In this document: positions 10,261 to 19,628 of the stretch, piece after piece | Layout of the letters: each line of letters opens with the position of its first letter | How positions within the stretch are numbered: position 1 is the first letter of the stretch | Source: an uncultured Sphingomonadaceae bacterium | Lineage (GTDB): Bacteria > Pseudomonadota > Alphaproteobacteria > Sphingomonadales > Sphingomonadaceae | Assembly: GCA_938050045.1 (NCBI GenBank) | Contig: CALLJS010000012.1 | Coordinates: 1-64,000 of the forward strand | DNA length: 64,000 bases | Direction: 5' to 3' | Notes under the pieces: generated by a model | Database searches by the model: none | What the model saw: the letters and a program-made list of their open reading frames with translations, nothing else | What the model was told of the DNA's origin: nothing | Made by a program: the position numbers and the translations under genes

Positions 10261-10970
10261 TACCAATGCTAATGATAATCTTGATGAGCGTCACAACGCC
10301 CATTCAATCCGCACACGCTTTTTTCGGATTTGGCGGCGTCGTGTTTGACCCCACCAATTACGGTCAAAATCTGCTTACGGCAGCCCGAACCCTACAGACC
10401 GTCAACAATCAGATCAGACAGCTTCAGAATGAGGCGGATATGATTGTCAATCAGGTCAAAGACCTCACAAAACTTGATTTCGATTCCAGACAACATTTGA
10501 ACAACCTGCTTGGTGAGATTTCGACACTGATGGATCAGGCCAAAGCCATGTCTTTTGAAATTCAAAAGGCGGATCAGGTGTTCAAGACGCAGTATCCTCA
10601 AGACTATGCTGCGCTTTCCGGCAAACAGATTATCCAGAATGCAGAAAACCTTTGGAAGACCTCACGCGCTTCACTGCATGATTCCCTTCTGGTGCAGTCG
10701 AAAATCGTCGAGGCCGTTCGCGCTGATACCGCCATGCTGGATACGCTAATGCGGGAAAGCCAGGGCGCCGGTGGCAATCTCGCAGCCGCCCAAGCTGGCA
10801 ATCAGATCATGGCGCTATCGGCCAAGCAAACCATGCAGATGCAGGAATTGACGGCTGCGCAATACCGCGCGGAGACATTGGAACGCGCCCGCCGTCTGCA
10901 AATCGAACGCGCCGGACAAGTTCGTCACCAGCGCTTTGTCGGCTCTGCATCAGCCTATCCCGGCAATTAA
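10245..10970 (+). CDS. trbJ: P-type conjugative transfer protein TrbJ (VirB5-like)
   Basis: Signal peptide, VFDPTNYGQNLLTAARTLQTVNNQIRQLQNEA motif, gene order. Confidence 0.93.
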   Translation: MRRRIIPMLMIILMSVTTPIQSAHAFFGFGGVVFDPTNYGQNLLTAARTLQTVNNQIRQLQNEADMIVNQVKDLTKLDFDSRQHLNNLLGEISTLMDQAKAMSFEIQKADQVFKTQYPQDYAALSGKQIIQNAENLWKTSRASLHDSLLVQSKIVEAVRADTAMLDTLMRESQGAGGNLAAAQAGNQIMALSAKQTMQMQELTAAQYRAETLERARRLQIERAGQVRHQRFVGSASAYPGN

Positions 10971-11002
10971 GCAACCACGCCTACGACTAGGAGCGAGCGG
11001 CC

Positions 11003-11923
11003 ATGAATGACCTCGGTATAATAGATCAATTCCTCCAAACCTTCTCTACTTATATCGACAGTGGTTTTGGTCTGCTCGCTCCAGACGTGGCGTTTCTGAC
11101 AACGGCCCTTGTGACCATTGATATTGTCCTTGCCGGTCTCTTTTGGGCCTTTGGCAATCTCGACAATATCGTCGTCGGGTTTCTGAAGAAGGTTTTGTAT
11201 ATCGGGTTCTTTGCGTTGTTGCTCAATCAGTTCCCGTTGCTCGCCAACATCATCTTTGAAAGTTTCGCCCAACTTGGATTGAATGCAACGGGCGGGACAA
11301 TAACGGCGGCTGATCTTTTACGCCCGGGCTTCGTCGCCAATACGGGCTTCACTGCCGCCCATCCATTGCTGGATGAAATTTCCAATCTTTCAGGCCCCGT
11401 CGCATTTTTCGTCAACATCGTCACCATTGGCGTTCTTGCGCTGGCTTGGCTCATTACACTCTTTGCGTTCTTCTTTCTCGCTATCCAGATTTTCGTGACC
11501 ATTATCGAGTTCAAGCTGACAACGCTTGCGGGCTTTGTCCTTGTTCCCTTTGCACTTTGGAACAAGACCTCTTTTCTCGCCGAGCGCGTCCTTGGCAATG
11601 TCATCTCATCCGGTATCAAACTTATGGTGCTGGCAATCATTGTCGGCATTGGCTCAACGCTGTTTGGCAATGTCACTTCCGGCTTTGCGCCCGGAAACAT
11701 CACCCTTCAAGACGCCGCCGCCGTTATTCTCGGATCACTTTCTTTACTGGCCTTGAGCATCTTCGGCCCTGGCATTGCAACCGGCCTTGTTTCAGGCGCT
11801 CCGCAACTTGGCGCGGGCGCTGCCGTGGGAACCGCAGTTGGCGCAGGCGCAGCCGCCTTTGCAGGCGCCAGTGTCGGCGGTGCGGCTGCCTCTGCTGCAA
11901 CACGGGTCGCGGTTGGCCCGTGA
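11003..11923 (+). CDS. trbL: TrbL N-terminal membrane part (VirB6-like); split gene
   Basis: Polytopic membrane protein in trbJ-trbL-trbF order; ends in an Ala/Gly-rich segment at TGA 11921-11923. Confidence 0.9.
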   Translation: MNDLGIIDQFLQTFSTYIDSGFGLLAPDVAFLTTALVTIDIVLAGLFWAFGNLDNIVVGFLKKVLYIGFFALLLNQFPLLANIIFESFAQLGLNATGGTITAADLLRPGFVANTGFTAAHPLLDEISNLSGPVAFFVNIVTIGVLALAWLITLFAFFFLAIQIFVTIIEFKLTTLAGFVLVPFALWNKTSFLAERVLGNVISSGIKLMVLAIIVGIGSTLFGNVTSGFAPGNITLQDAAAVILGSLSLLALSIFGPGIATGLVSGAPQLGAGAAVGTAVGAGAAAFAGASVGGAAASAATRVAVGP

Positions 11924-12333
11924 AAGCCGGATCATCAATCTCTGGCGGGGCGGCTATGTCCTACTCGATGGGTAAAGCCGCATCCGGTGCTGGCGGTGTC
12001 AAGGGTGCTGCCTCCGGTCTTGGCGCTGTTGCGCAAGCGGGTGCTGGTTCTGTTGCCAATGCCGCAAAATCCGCCGCAGCCAAAGTCACCGATCCCGTCA
12101 AACAGTCTTTCAAATCAGGCGCAAGAGGCGCGATCTCTGCGACCGGTGGCAACATTTCCGGCGGTGAAGCTGCGAGCGCCGCAGCGTCCAAAGATGGCCA
12201 GCCGGGCTGGGCGAAAAATGCGCAGCGCAGTCAATTACAGCGTGATGCCGGTCTCGCCGCCACCTCAGCGCTCCGTGATGGAGACAGAGGCGGATCAGGA
12301 GACGGCCCACGCCTGAAACAGGATGAGGAGTAA
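11920..12333 (+). CDS. TrbL C-terminal part in a separate frame (GTG start overlapping TGA stop)
   Basis: Translation VKAGSSISGGAAMSYSMGKAASGAGGVKGAASGLG... resembles the Ala/Gly/Ser-rich TrbL tail; GTGA overlap at 11920-11923. Confidence 0.72.
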   Translation: MKAGSSISGGAAMSYSMGKAASGAGGVKGAASGLGAVAQAGAGSVANAAKSAAAKVTDPVKQSFKSGARGAISATGGNISGGEAASAAASKDGQPGWAKNAQRSQLQRDAGLAATSALRDGDRGGSGDGPRLKQDEE

Positions 12334-12338
12334 TCTTT

Positions 12339-13031
12339 ATGTGGAAACGAAATCAACACACCTATGGACGAACGGAAACACCCGTCACGCCATATCAGCG
12401 CGCCGCGCAGGTTTGGGATGACCGGATCGGGTCGGCTCGCGTTCAGGCAAAGAACTGGCGAATGGTTGCCATTCTCTCACTCGTTTTCGGCATTGCCATG
12501 TCCGCTGCATTTGTTTGGCGCGCGTCACAAAGCATCATAACCCCTTATGTGGTTGAACTTGAGCAAAATGGATCTGTGCGCGCAGTTGCACCGAGCGTTG
12601 CCAAATACAAACCCTCCGATGCGCAAATCAGCTATCAGCTTGCGGAGTTTATCAAGAAGGTTCGCTCTGTTTCCATTGATCCAGTTGTTTTGCGTCAGAA
12701 CTGGATGGCAGCCTATCACTATGCAACGGATCAGGCGGCTATCACGCTAAACGACTACGCCCGCGACAATGACCCGTTTCAGGATGTGGGGCATCGCTCT
12801 GTATCAGTTGAAATTGCCAGTGTGGTTCGTTCCTCTGATGACAGTTTCGATCTGCGGTGGCGGGAAACGGCTTACCGCGACGGCGTGAGGCTGTCGGCCA
12901 ATACTTACACCGCCAACCTATCAATCATTCTTAAAACGCCAACGGATGAGGAGACGCTGCACCAGAACCCGCTCGGTATCTACGTCCACGGCATAAATTG
13001 GTCGAAAGACCTCATCCGAGGAGAAAAATAA
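12339..13031 (+). CDS. trbF: Conjugal transfer protein TrbF (VirB8-like)
   Basis: PYQRAAQVWDDRIGSARVQAKNWR N-terminus, one TM, gene order. Confidence 0.93.
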   Translation: MWKRNQHTYGRTETPVTPYQRAAQVWDDRIGSARVQAKNWRMVAILSLVFGIAMSAAFVWRASQSIITPYVVELEQNGSVRAVAPSVAKYKPSDAQISYQLAEFIKKVRSVSIDPVVLRQNWMAAYHYATDQAAITLNDYARDNDPFQDVGHRSVSVEIASVVRSSDDSFDLRWRETAYRDGVRLSANTYTANLSIILKTPTDEETLHQNPLGIYVHGINWSKDLIRGEK

Positions 13032-14050
13032 TGTTCAAGAATATTATGGCTTTTTCGCTGACGACTGCCCTTGGGGCTTGTTCGACGATCGGCGCCACCA
13101 ATATCGCTGACTTCAAACTGGACGATGCAGACTTTATTGAGGCTGTCTATTCACCAAGCGAAGTCAATGTTGAAACACCGCCGCTAGAGCGTATCGAACC
13201 GCTTGCTTTGCCCGGTCAGTTGAAACCCATCCAAAGCCGGAAAGTAGCAGCAATCCCCAAGCTGCGCCCTGACTTGGCGATTGACCGCGCGAATGCCTCC
13301 GCAGCCGTCGAACCCGATCAGGACAGCTTTATAAACGCCATCCAAATATATCCGTTCACCGTCGGCGCGCTTTATCAGGTTTATTCTGCGCCCAAGCAAG
13401 TCACGGATATTGCCTTACAGCCCGGTGAGGAACTTATGTCAGTGTCCGCCGGTGATACCGTCAACTGGATATTGGGGGATACCGTTTCAGGCATTGGCGA
13501 CAAAGAGCAAGTCCACATTCTGATTAAGCCGATTGCGCCAAGCCTGACGACAAACCTCATTATCACTACGTCCAAACGAACCTATCATGTCGAGCTGAAG
13601 TCCTTCCGTGAAACCTATATGGCGGCGGTGTCCTGGCGCTACCCGCATGAGGAGCTGGTGCGCCAACGCGCCAAGGCCAAGAGCCGGTCGAAAAAGGCAG
13701 CGCAGACCGTCGAGCGACGGTTGCAGATTGACCGGCTTAACTTCCGCTATGAAATCAAAGGCGACAAGCCGCACTGGCGACCGCTGCGCGCATTTGATGA
13801 TGGCCGTAAGGTCTTTATCCAGTTTCCAGACCGGCTCGATCAGGGGGAGGCGCCACCGCTTTTCGTTGTGGGACGAAACGGAAAAAGCCAACTCGTCAAT
13901 TACCGGATCAACGGCTCCTACTATGTCGTTGATCGCCTCTTTGGCGTAGCAGAGTTGAGGCTTGGCGAGAAAGACCAGAACGTCGTCCGTATCCTTCGCA
14001 AGAAAGAGGGTAAATCACGCAAAACGCGCACGGGAGGCAAAGACGCATGA
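13031..14050 (+). CDS. trbG: P-type conjugative transfer protein TrbG (VirB9-like), putative lipoprotein
   Basis: Lipobox-like ALGACS; VirB9-like core (RRLQIDRLNFRYEIKGDKPHWRPLRAFDDGRKVFIQFP). Confidence 0.92.
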   Translation: MFKNIMAFSLTTALGACSTIGATNIADFKLDDADFIEAVYSPSEVNVETPPLERIEPLALPGQLKPIQSRKVAAIPKLRPDLAIDRANASAAVEPDQDSFINAIQIYPFTVGALYQVYSAPKQVTDIALQPGEELMSVSAGDTVNWILGDTVSGIGDKEQVHILIKPIAPSLTTNLIITTSKRTYHVELKSFRETYMAAVSWRYPHEELVRQRAKAKSRSKKAAQTVERRLQIDRLNFRYEIKGDKPHWRPLRAFDDGRKVFIQFPDRLDQGEAPPLFVVGRNGKSQLVNYRINGSYYVVDRLFGVAELRLGEKDQNVVRILRKKEGKSRKTRTGGKDA

Positions 14051-15255
14051 ACACAGCAGTCGATGAAGCCGACCGCCTTGCCATTCGGGCAAAGCCCAAA
14101 CCTGTCCGGCGATTTAATCGGAAGGCGCTTATTGGCGTGGTTGGCGCTACTGGATTGTTCATTCTGAGCGCCGCCGCCATAGCCTTTCGAGATGATAGTG
14201 GCGCAAACTCCGGACAATCGCCGGAACTCTACAAAACCAATCGGAACAATCTGCCTGACCAGATTACAGCGATGCCCGCTGACTATTCGCAAGTGAAGCC
14301 CAAACTCGGCCCGCCGCTGCCCGGCGATCTTGGTCCAGCGTTTTTAGGCAAACCTTCATCCGTTGATACGCCGCAAGATAATCCATTCCGTTATCAGGGC
14401 GCACCAGTACAACCGGCAGTTCAGCCAGCGCCAGTTGATGCAGCGCTAGGATCATCATTGTTCTTTGTACGAAATGGAGAGTCAGGCGCGCCGCAAGCAA
14501 CTCGAACCGTCGCACAGGTATTCACGCCATCCTTAGAGCAGTTTAATGCGCTGCCCATCGCCCAACAGCTACAGCCAAACGGTCAGGCTCAAAATACGGT
14601 TGACCCAAATCGGCAAGACCGAAAAGAGGCTTTCCTTTCGAGAGACGTTGATACGGAGATATACAATCCTAATCGACTGCAAACACCGGTCTCGCCATAT
14701 CAGGTTATGGCAGGCACAATCATCCCGGCCAGTCTTGTCACCGGCCTAAACTCTGATTTGCCCGGTCAGGTGATCGCTCAAGTCACACAAAACGTATATG
14801 ATACCACAACAGGCCAGCATCTTCTCATTCCGCAGGGGACGAGGCTCATCGGTCAATATGACAGTGTGATCGCCTTTGGTCAGTCACGCGCGCTGGTAAC
14901 ATGGCGTCGAATTATACGACCAGATGGCACGTCGCTTGTGCTTGAAAACTTGCCTGGCACCGATCTGTCAGGCTTTGCTGGCCTCAAAGACCGCGTAGAC
15001 AATCACACGGCACGTCTTTTCGGGGCTGCGCTTCTCTCGACCGTGCTTTCAGTTGGCAGTGAACTTGGCCGAGACTCAAACGAAGATGATATTATCGAAG
15101 CCATCCGTGATGGCGGCCAGCGCACCTTTAATCAGGCTGGTCAACGCATCGTCAATCGTCAGCTCAATGTCCAACCGACTATCCGTGTGCGCCCTGGCTG
15201 GCGGCTCAATGTCATCGTGAACAAGGATCTTGTTCTAAAACCTTATGAGGGCTGA
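14047..15255 (+). CDS. trbI: Conjugal transfer protein TrbI (VirB10-like)
   Basis: TM near N-terminus; VMAGTIIPASLVTGLNSDLPGQVIAQVTQNVYDTTTGQHLLIPQGTRLIGQYDS. Confidence 0.95.
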   Translation: MNTAVDEADRLAIRAKPKPVRRFNRKALIGVVGATGLFILSAAAIAFRDDSGANSGQSPELYKTNRNNLPDQITAMPADYSQVKPKLGPPLPGDLGPAFLGKPSSVDTPQDNPFRYQGAPVQPAVQPAPVDAALGSSLFFVRNGESGAPQATRTVAQVFTPSLEQFNALPIAQQLQPNGQAQNTVDPNRQDRKEAFLSRDVDTEIYNPNRLQTPVSPYQVMAGTIIPASLVTGLNSDLPGQVIAQVTQNVYDTTTGQHLLIPQGTRLIGQYDSVIAFGQSRALVTWRRIIRPDGTSLVLENLPGTDLSGFAGLKDRVDNHTARLFGAALLSTVLSVGSELGRDSNEDDIIEAIRDGGQRTFNQAGQRIVNRQLNVQPTIRVRPGWRLNVIVNKDLVLKPYEG

Positions 15256-15258
15256 CCC

Positions 15259-15486
15259 ATGACCACATCAATCAAGATAGCAAAGATTCCAGACACCACC
15301 CCGATCAAACACACCATCAGTGTTGAGCCGGACTTGGACGGTGATCTCAAAACCTACGCCGCCATCTATGAACAGACCTACGGCGAAAAAGCGAGCGTCC
15401 CTGCGCTCATCCCCTTTATGCTGCGCGCTTTCATTGCCTCCGATAGCGGTTTCAAAAAGGCGGTGAGAGCGTCGCAGTCATCCTAA
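15259..15486 (+). CDS. DUF2274-family protein
   Basis: 75 aa, position after trbI, SVEPDLDGDLKTYAAIYEQTYGE pattern. Confidence 0.78.
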   Translation: MTTSIKIAKIPDTTPIKHTISVEPDLDGDLKTYAAIYEQTYGEKASVPALIPFMLRAFIASDSGFKKAVRASQSS

Positions 15487-15513
15487 CTTGTTAGCAGTAG
15501 AAGGAGTAAACCT

Positions 15514-15831
15514 ATGGCAACCATTGGACAGTTCAGACCCGTTAAAGACGGATACGAAGGCACCATCTCAACAACGCTAATCGCCCGCAAAGTGCGGTTT
15601 GTCGTCAATGGCGACAAGAAGCATGATGAGTCACCAGACTTCTTTATCAAAACCGGCCAATGCGATCTTGGGGTTGCATGGCATGATGAATCCAAAGGCG
15701 ATAACCCGAAGCCATACATCCGCGTCCTGCTGGATGATCCGTGCTTCCCTGCGCCGGTCAACGCTGCTTTGTTCGAGCATGACGGTCGTGCCGATTTGGT
15801 ATGGTCAAGGCTACGCGAAAAACAGGCATGA
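15514..15831 (+). CDS. DUF736-family protein
   Basis: MATIGQFRPVKDGYEGTISTLxxxxKVRFV ... SPDFFIKTGQCDLGVAW pattern. Confidence 0.85.
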   Translation: MATIGQFRPVKDGYEGTISTTLIARKVRFVVNGDKKHDESPDFFIKTGQCDLGVAWHDESKGDNPKPYIRVLLDDPCFPAPVNAALFEHDGRADLVWSRLREKQA

Positions 15832-16037
15832 ATTTCAATCGGCCAGTAACGGAAGAAGAAATCGAAGACGGACTTAGTTTAGTGGCCCGTCTAATCGAGT
15901 GCTATGGTGATTCCTACTGGCCGATTTTCGAGCGATTGGAAAAAGAACTACTCGACCGACAAAATCGTCGGCTCAACATGGCTGACAAAATCAGCCAATA
16001 CTCCAATCGCTCACTCAATACGGCGCGCAAGACCTAA
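15828..16037 (+). CDS. Small ICE-associated hypothetical protein
   Basis: ORF MNFNRPVTEEEIEDGLSLVARLIECYGDSYWPIFERLEKEL; ATGA overlap with the DUF736 gene. Confidence 0.6.
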   Translation: MNFNRPVTEEEIEDGLSLVARLIECYGDSYWPIFERLEKELLDRQNRRLNMADKISQYSNRSLNTARKT

Positions 16038-17479
16038 CCAACAGACGGAAGGCTACTGATAAACCTGTCATCAATGGGATGGGCAATTTTTAGCAATTCG
16101 TCGCGCCGGTATTCCATTGACCCGCCATCACCATAGAGGGGACGCGAATTTTTGTGACCCATAAGCAGGCATCGAAGCCCGTAATCCAAACCCGCCTCAA
16201 GCATTCTTTTCTCGAAAGAGTGCCTGAATGAATAAATCCTATGGTTCTGTGTCGGCATCAATTTTCTTATCCGGAATGCCTTCATAAGAGACCCGGACAA
16301 CAGATTGCCTTTGTCCCGATAATGCGAAAAACCATTCGGTGCGCGTTTCATGGCTTCCAGAGAGACACCCACAAGAGGAATATCGCGCACTGACGAAACG
16401 GTCTTTAACTGCCGCGTTTTTGTGGCTTTGATTTTAACGTGTGGAACATCGTCATCCAGAACGATATTTTCAGGCAGGATATTGGCAAGTTCGCTAGGCC
16501 GACAGCCTGTCTCAATCATGGCATACACAATCAACGCGGCTTCATCATTCAGCCCATCGAAAACACCCGGAATGAGCAGCCGTGATCTGACAAATTCATC
16601 TTCAAAATGTGGAATATCTTTCAGGCTATTGCCGTTCCCGAAATTGAGGTTCCGAAACGGGTTCTGGCGGTTTTCATCGCCTTCATATTTCCAGTATTCA
16701 CGGAATAACTTTCGCAAGTTGCCCAGGTCGCGGTCAGCACTATTCCCCGAAAGGGGTTTGCTGCCATCGGTCGGCCGCAGGCGGTCAGACCACCAATTAT
16801 AGAATTTCCTCGCATGGTCACGGTTGATTTTGTGCATAGGGAGATCATCAACGACCTTCACGAAATTGCTCACGGCGCGCCGCTTGACCTTGCGCCAGGA
16901 TTTCAGTTGTGAATCCGACTTGCCAATCTGATCGGTTACTGCAATCTCGGAGAAATAGACTTCCAGCGCCTGCGAGATTTTCACCGCTGGCGGCGAGACT
17001 GTGCCAAGCACGGCGTCCGCTTCCGTCTTGTCAGGCGCATTGCGAACCGGGATTGCGCTCAATCTATCCAGAATATCGGCCACATCCTCTTGCGCGGCAA
17101 TTTCCTGAACGGGTGTGTACATGAACCCTTTTGCCATCGCCCGCTGCCGAGCCGCCTGATACTCGCGCATCGCGTGTCGAGTTTGCTTACTCACAGGGTT
17201 AGCGCCCGTTAGCCCTTGACCACTAATGGCAACTGTCGCCCAAAACTGTTCATCCGCCTCTGCAAGCGCGTCCCGCCGCGCACGCGCGACTTCCAATGAT
17301 TCTGTTTTAAGTGACTTTCGGATCATGCCGCGTGGGTCGAAATCGGCATATTCAGATGGCACACGGCGCACATAGTGCCACCTATTTCCGCGCCGATGCA
17401 GGTGTTGATTCAGGTCTTTCATGACCGCCATAATGTACCTCGATTTGTTACACAATTTGTTACACAAAATCGAAGGCAA
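16034..17479 (-). CDS. Tyrosine recombinase/integrase (ICE integrase, DUF6538-like N-terminus)
   Basis: ETGCRPSELANILPENI, YSFRHSFEKRMLEAG, LLMGHKNSRPLYGDGGS; adjacent to tRNA-Leu. True start may be an internal Met near 17435. Confidence 0.92.
   Translation of the reverse strand: MPSILCNKLCNKSRYIMAVMKDLNQHLHRRGNRWHYVRRVPSEYADFDPRGMIRKSLKTESLEVARARRDALAEADEQFWATVAISGQGLTGANPVSKQTRHAMREYQAARQRAMAKGFMYTPVQEIAAQEDVADILDRLSAIPVRNAPDKTEADAVLGTVSPPAVKISQALEVYFSEIAVTDQIGKSDSQLKSWRKVKRRAVSNFVKVVDDLPMHKINRDHARKFYNWWSDRLRPTDGSKPLSGNSADRDLGNLRKLFREYWKYEGDENRQNPFRNLNFGNGNSLKDIPHFEDEFVRSRLLIPGVFDGLNDEAALIVYAMIETGCRPSELANILPENIVLDDDVPHVKIKATKTRQLKTVSSVRDIPLVGVSLEAMKRAPNGFSHYRDKGNLLSGSLMKAFRIRKLMPTQNHRIYSFRHSFEKRMLEAGLDYGLRCLLMGHKNSRPLYGDGGSMEYRRDELLKIAHPIDDRFISSLPSVG
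17444..17467. repeat. Perfect 12-bp tandem direct repeat (tttgttacacaa x2) at the integrase 5' end
   Basis: Read directly: tttgttacacaatttgttacacaa. Confidence 0.9.
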
Positions 17480-17557
17480 TTACGGGGTCGAGTGACCTAC
17501 AGGGTAATAAATTCAGTTATAACAATAGCTTAAAAAGTCTTTTTTCTGAATTTATGG

Positions 17558-17643
17558 TGCGGCCGAGAAGACTCGAACTTCCACGGGGTATTAACCCCAC
17601 AGCGACCTCAACGCTGCGCGTCTACCAATTCCGCCACGGCCGC
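17558..17643 (-). tRNA. tRNA-Leu(GAG)
   Basis: Reverse complement gcggccgtggcggaattggtagacgcgcagcgttGAGgtcgctg...ggttcgag-type T-arm (gttcgagtc)...cggccgca; 7-bp acceptor stem, anticodon stem cagcg/cgctg, long variable arm. Confidence 0.95.
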
Positions 17644-17856
17644 ATGCCCATGATGAGGTAGGAAGCTGCCATTAGCAAAGCAATGATGGGCGCGCAACGT
17701 CTATTGTGCGGATAAATGCTATTGGCGCAAACAAGGCGCTCCAGCAAGGGTAAGCCTCGGCATATCATGCTCTATAAGTTAAGGATGCTTATTTCAAATA
17801 TCTTTTCTGAAGGCTATTTTGATTAACCTTATGAAACAGCGATCATAGCAGCAATT

Positions 17857-18789
17857 TTATTGATCGCTTTTCCATGCCACTGCCACGCTAGCGGCGGCTC
17901 TTGGTACATTATCGCGGGCCGCGCCTGAAAACTCAACGCGCCCACCCGCTTCTAATTCATCGACGGGTGCGGGTATTTCCCAACTATAAATTTCGCGCTC
18001 GTCACTATCTAATAATGTAGCGATCATATCAGGCACTTTCAAAGTCTCATTGGTGGGGTTAATAATAGTCCCGCTAGCAATAAAGAATCGGCGACCATCG
18101 ACCGTTTCGTTAATCTCATTATTATCGCCAAATGTTATTTCAAGACGCGATGTGGTTGTCTGGTTGGCTAAGCTGCCTTCTAATGCGCCGCTATACCATA
18201 ATGCACCTGCGGTAATGGCAATCATCAAAGCAAATATAATGGCCGCAATAGTCCATAATTTGGCTGGATTACGGCGTGGTTTGAACGGAGGTTCATGGTC
18301 AAATGGCGCGGGGGCGGACGGCGCAAGGGCCTCACGATATTCGTTTTGAGGAGGATCTGATTCATGAATCGGTGCTTTGATTTGTTTAAGATGGTCATCG
18401 CTGAACAGAGTATCTTTATGGCTATCTTTGGTCGCTTGGCTCTGCGAAGCTGTGGGTTTAGCCGATTGTGTATTTGCAGAAGCGTTGGTCTTGCTGTTTG
18501 CTTTATCTTGGTTTGATTTTTCTTTGGGACGAGCATGTGCGGGTTTTGGCGTTTCAGCCGCTTGTTTTTCATCTTGTTGCTGGATATTGTCTGTTTTTGC
18601 CTTTCCTTGCTGCACGGATTTAGGGGCAATGGCGGCAGGCGGCGTTTCAACCTCATCAATTTTAATAGGCGCAGATTCTTGAAACCAGCTATGTTTGCAG
18701 TTGGCGCAGCGCACTTGGCGGCCATCGAGACCAATGGCATTATCAGGGACAACATAGCGTGTGGCACAATTAGGGCATGTTAAAATCAT
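17857..18789 (-). CDS. MJ0042-type zinc-ribbon/DUF3426-like membrane protein
   Basis: MILTCPNCATRYVVPDNAIGLDGRQVRCANCKHSWF CxxC...CxxC finger, later TM. Confidence 0.85.
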   Translation of the reverse strand: MILTCPNCATRYVVPDNAIGLDGRQVRCANCKHSWFQESAPIKIDEVETPPAAIAPKSVQQGKAKTDNIQQQDEKQAAETPKPAHARPKEKSNQDKANSKTNASANTQSAKPTASQSQATKDSHKDTLFSDDHLKQIKAPIHESDPPQNEYREALAPSAPAPFDHEPPFKPRRNPAKLWTIAAIIFALMIAITAGALWYSGALEGSLANQTTTSRLEITFGDNNEINETVDGRRFFIASGTIINPTNETLKVPDMIATLLDSDEREIYSWEIPAPVDELEAGGRVEFSGAARDNVPRAAASVAVAWKSDQ

Positions 18790-18911
18790 ATTCTCCATAA
18801 ACATGAGCTGGCGGTGAGTTGCAAGAGTGATGATGCTATATTAGTAAATTTTATTGGTTAAGCCGTGATAGAATCTTTGATTGTCGGCTCGCTTTGTGTC
18901 ATGGAATTTTC

Positions 18912-19625
18912 ATGCAGACTGTCGTTAATTTTGAAAATGTTGGTTTACGTTATGGAGCAGGCGCAGAAGCCCTCTCGGGTCTAAGCTTCAAATTGTTTGC
19001 GGGCAGTTTTTATTTTTTGACCGGTGCTTCGGGCGCGGGCAAAACATCCTTGCTTAAATTATTATATTTGGCGCATCGCCCTAGCCGTGGCATGATTAAA
19101 ATGTTTGGTGAAGATATTGTCACAATGCCGCGCGATAGATTGCCTGGCTTTAGGCGGCGTATTGGCGTTGTTTTTCAAGACTTTAGGCTGCTCAACCATC
19201 TTTCTGCTTTTGATAATATTGCCATGCCGTTGCGTATCTCGGGTATAGAAGAAAAAGATTTAGAAGGCCCTGTAAATGAATTATTATCATGGATTGGCCT
19301 AGCTGATCGGGCCAGTGCGCGGCCCACAACTCTCTCTGGCGGAGAACAGCAACGTGTGGCGATCGCGCGTGCCGTGATTGGCCGGCCAGAAATTTTGGTA
19401 GCCGACGAGCCTACGGGTAATGTAGACCCTGAAATGGCGGTGCGGTTGCTGCAATTATTTGCTGGCCTCAACAAATTGGGAACAACCGTGATTGTCGCAA
19501 CCCATGATATACATTTATTACGCGAAATAGAGGGCGCACAAATGATGCGCCTTAAAGATGGTCAATTGTCTGACCCAACAGGTTCGCTAAAAAATCCAGC
19601 AGTGCCATTGGTGCTGAATAATTAA
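18912..19625 (+). CDS. ftsE: Cell division ATP-binding protein FtsE
   Basis: ABC ATPase: GASGAGKTSLLKLLY, LSGGEQQRVAIARAV; followed by ftsX. Confidence 0.93.
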   Translation: MQTVVNFENVGLRYGAGAEALSGLSFKLFAGSFYFLTGASGAGKTSLLKLLYLAHRPSRGMIKMFGEDIVTMPRDRLPGFRRRIGVVFQDFRLLNHLSAFDNIAMPLRISGIEEKDLEGPVNELLSWIGLADRASARPTTLSGGEQQRVAIARAVIGRPEILVADEPTGNVDPEMAVRLLQLFAGLNKLGTTVIVATHDIHLLREIEGAQMMRLKDGQLSDPTGSLKNPAVPLVLNN

Positions 19626-19628
19626 TCC

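Noticed and set aside
11446-11919. N-terminal extension of the second trbL ORF (MAHYTLCVLL...)
   Set aside because: Alternative-frame shadow of the TrbL membrane region; only the part after about 11920 resembles TrbL.
11911-11930. Programmed -1 ribosomal frameshift in trbL
   Set aside because: The codons before the stop (GTT GGC CCG TGA) do not form a canonical X_XXY_YYZ slippery heptamer; GTGA coupling or an indel is simpler.
17444-17467. CRISPR-like direct repeat
   Set aside because: Only two 12-bp copies directly abutting, no spacers; no CRISPR array seen anywhere in the window.
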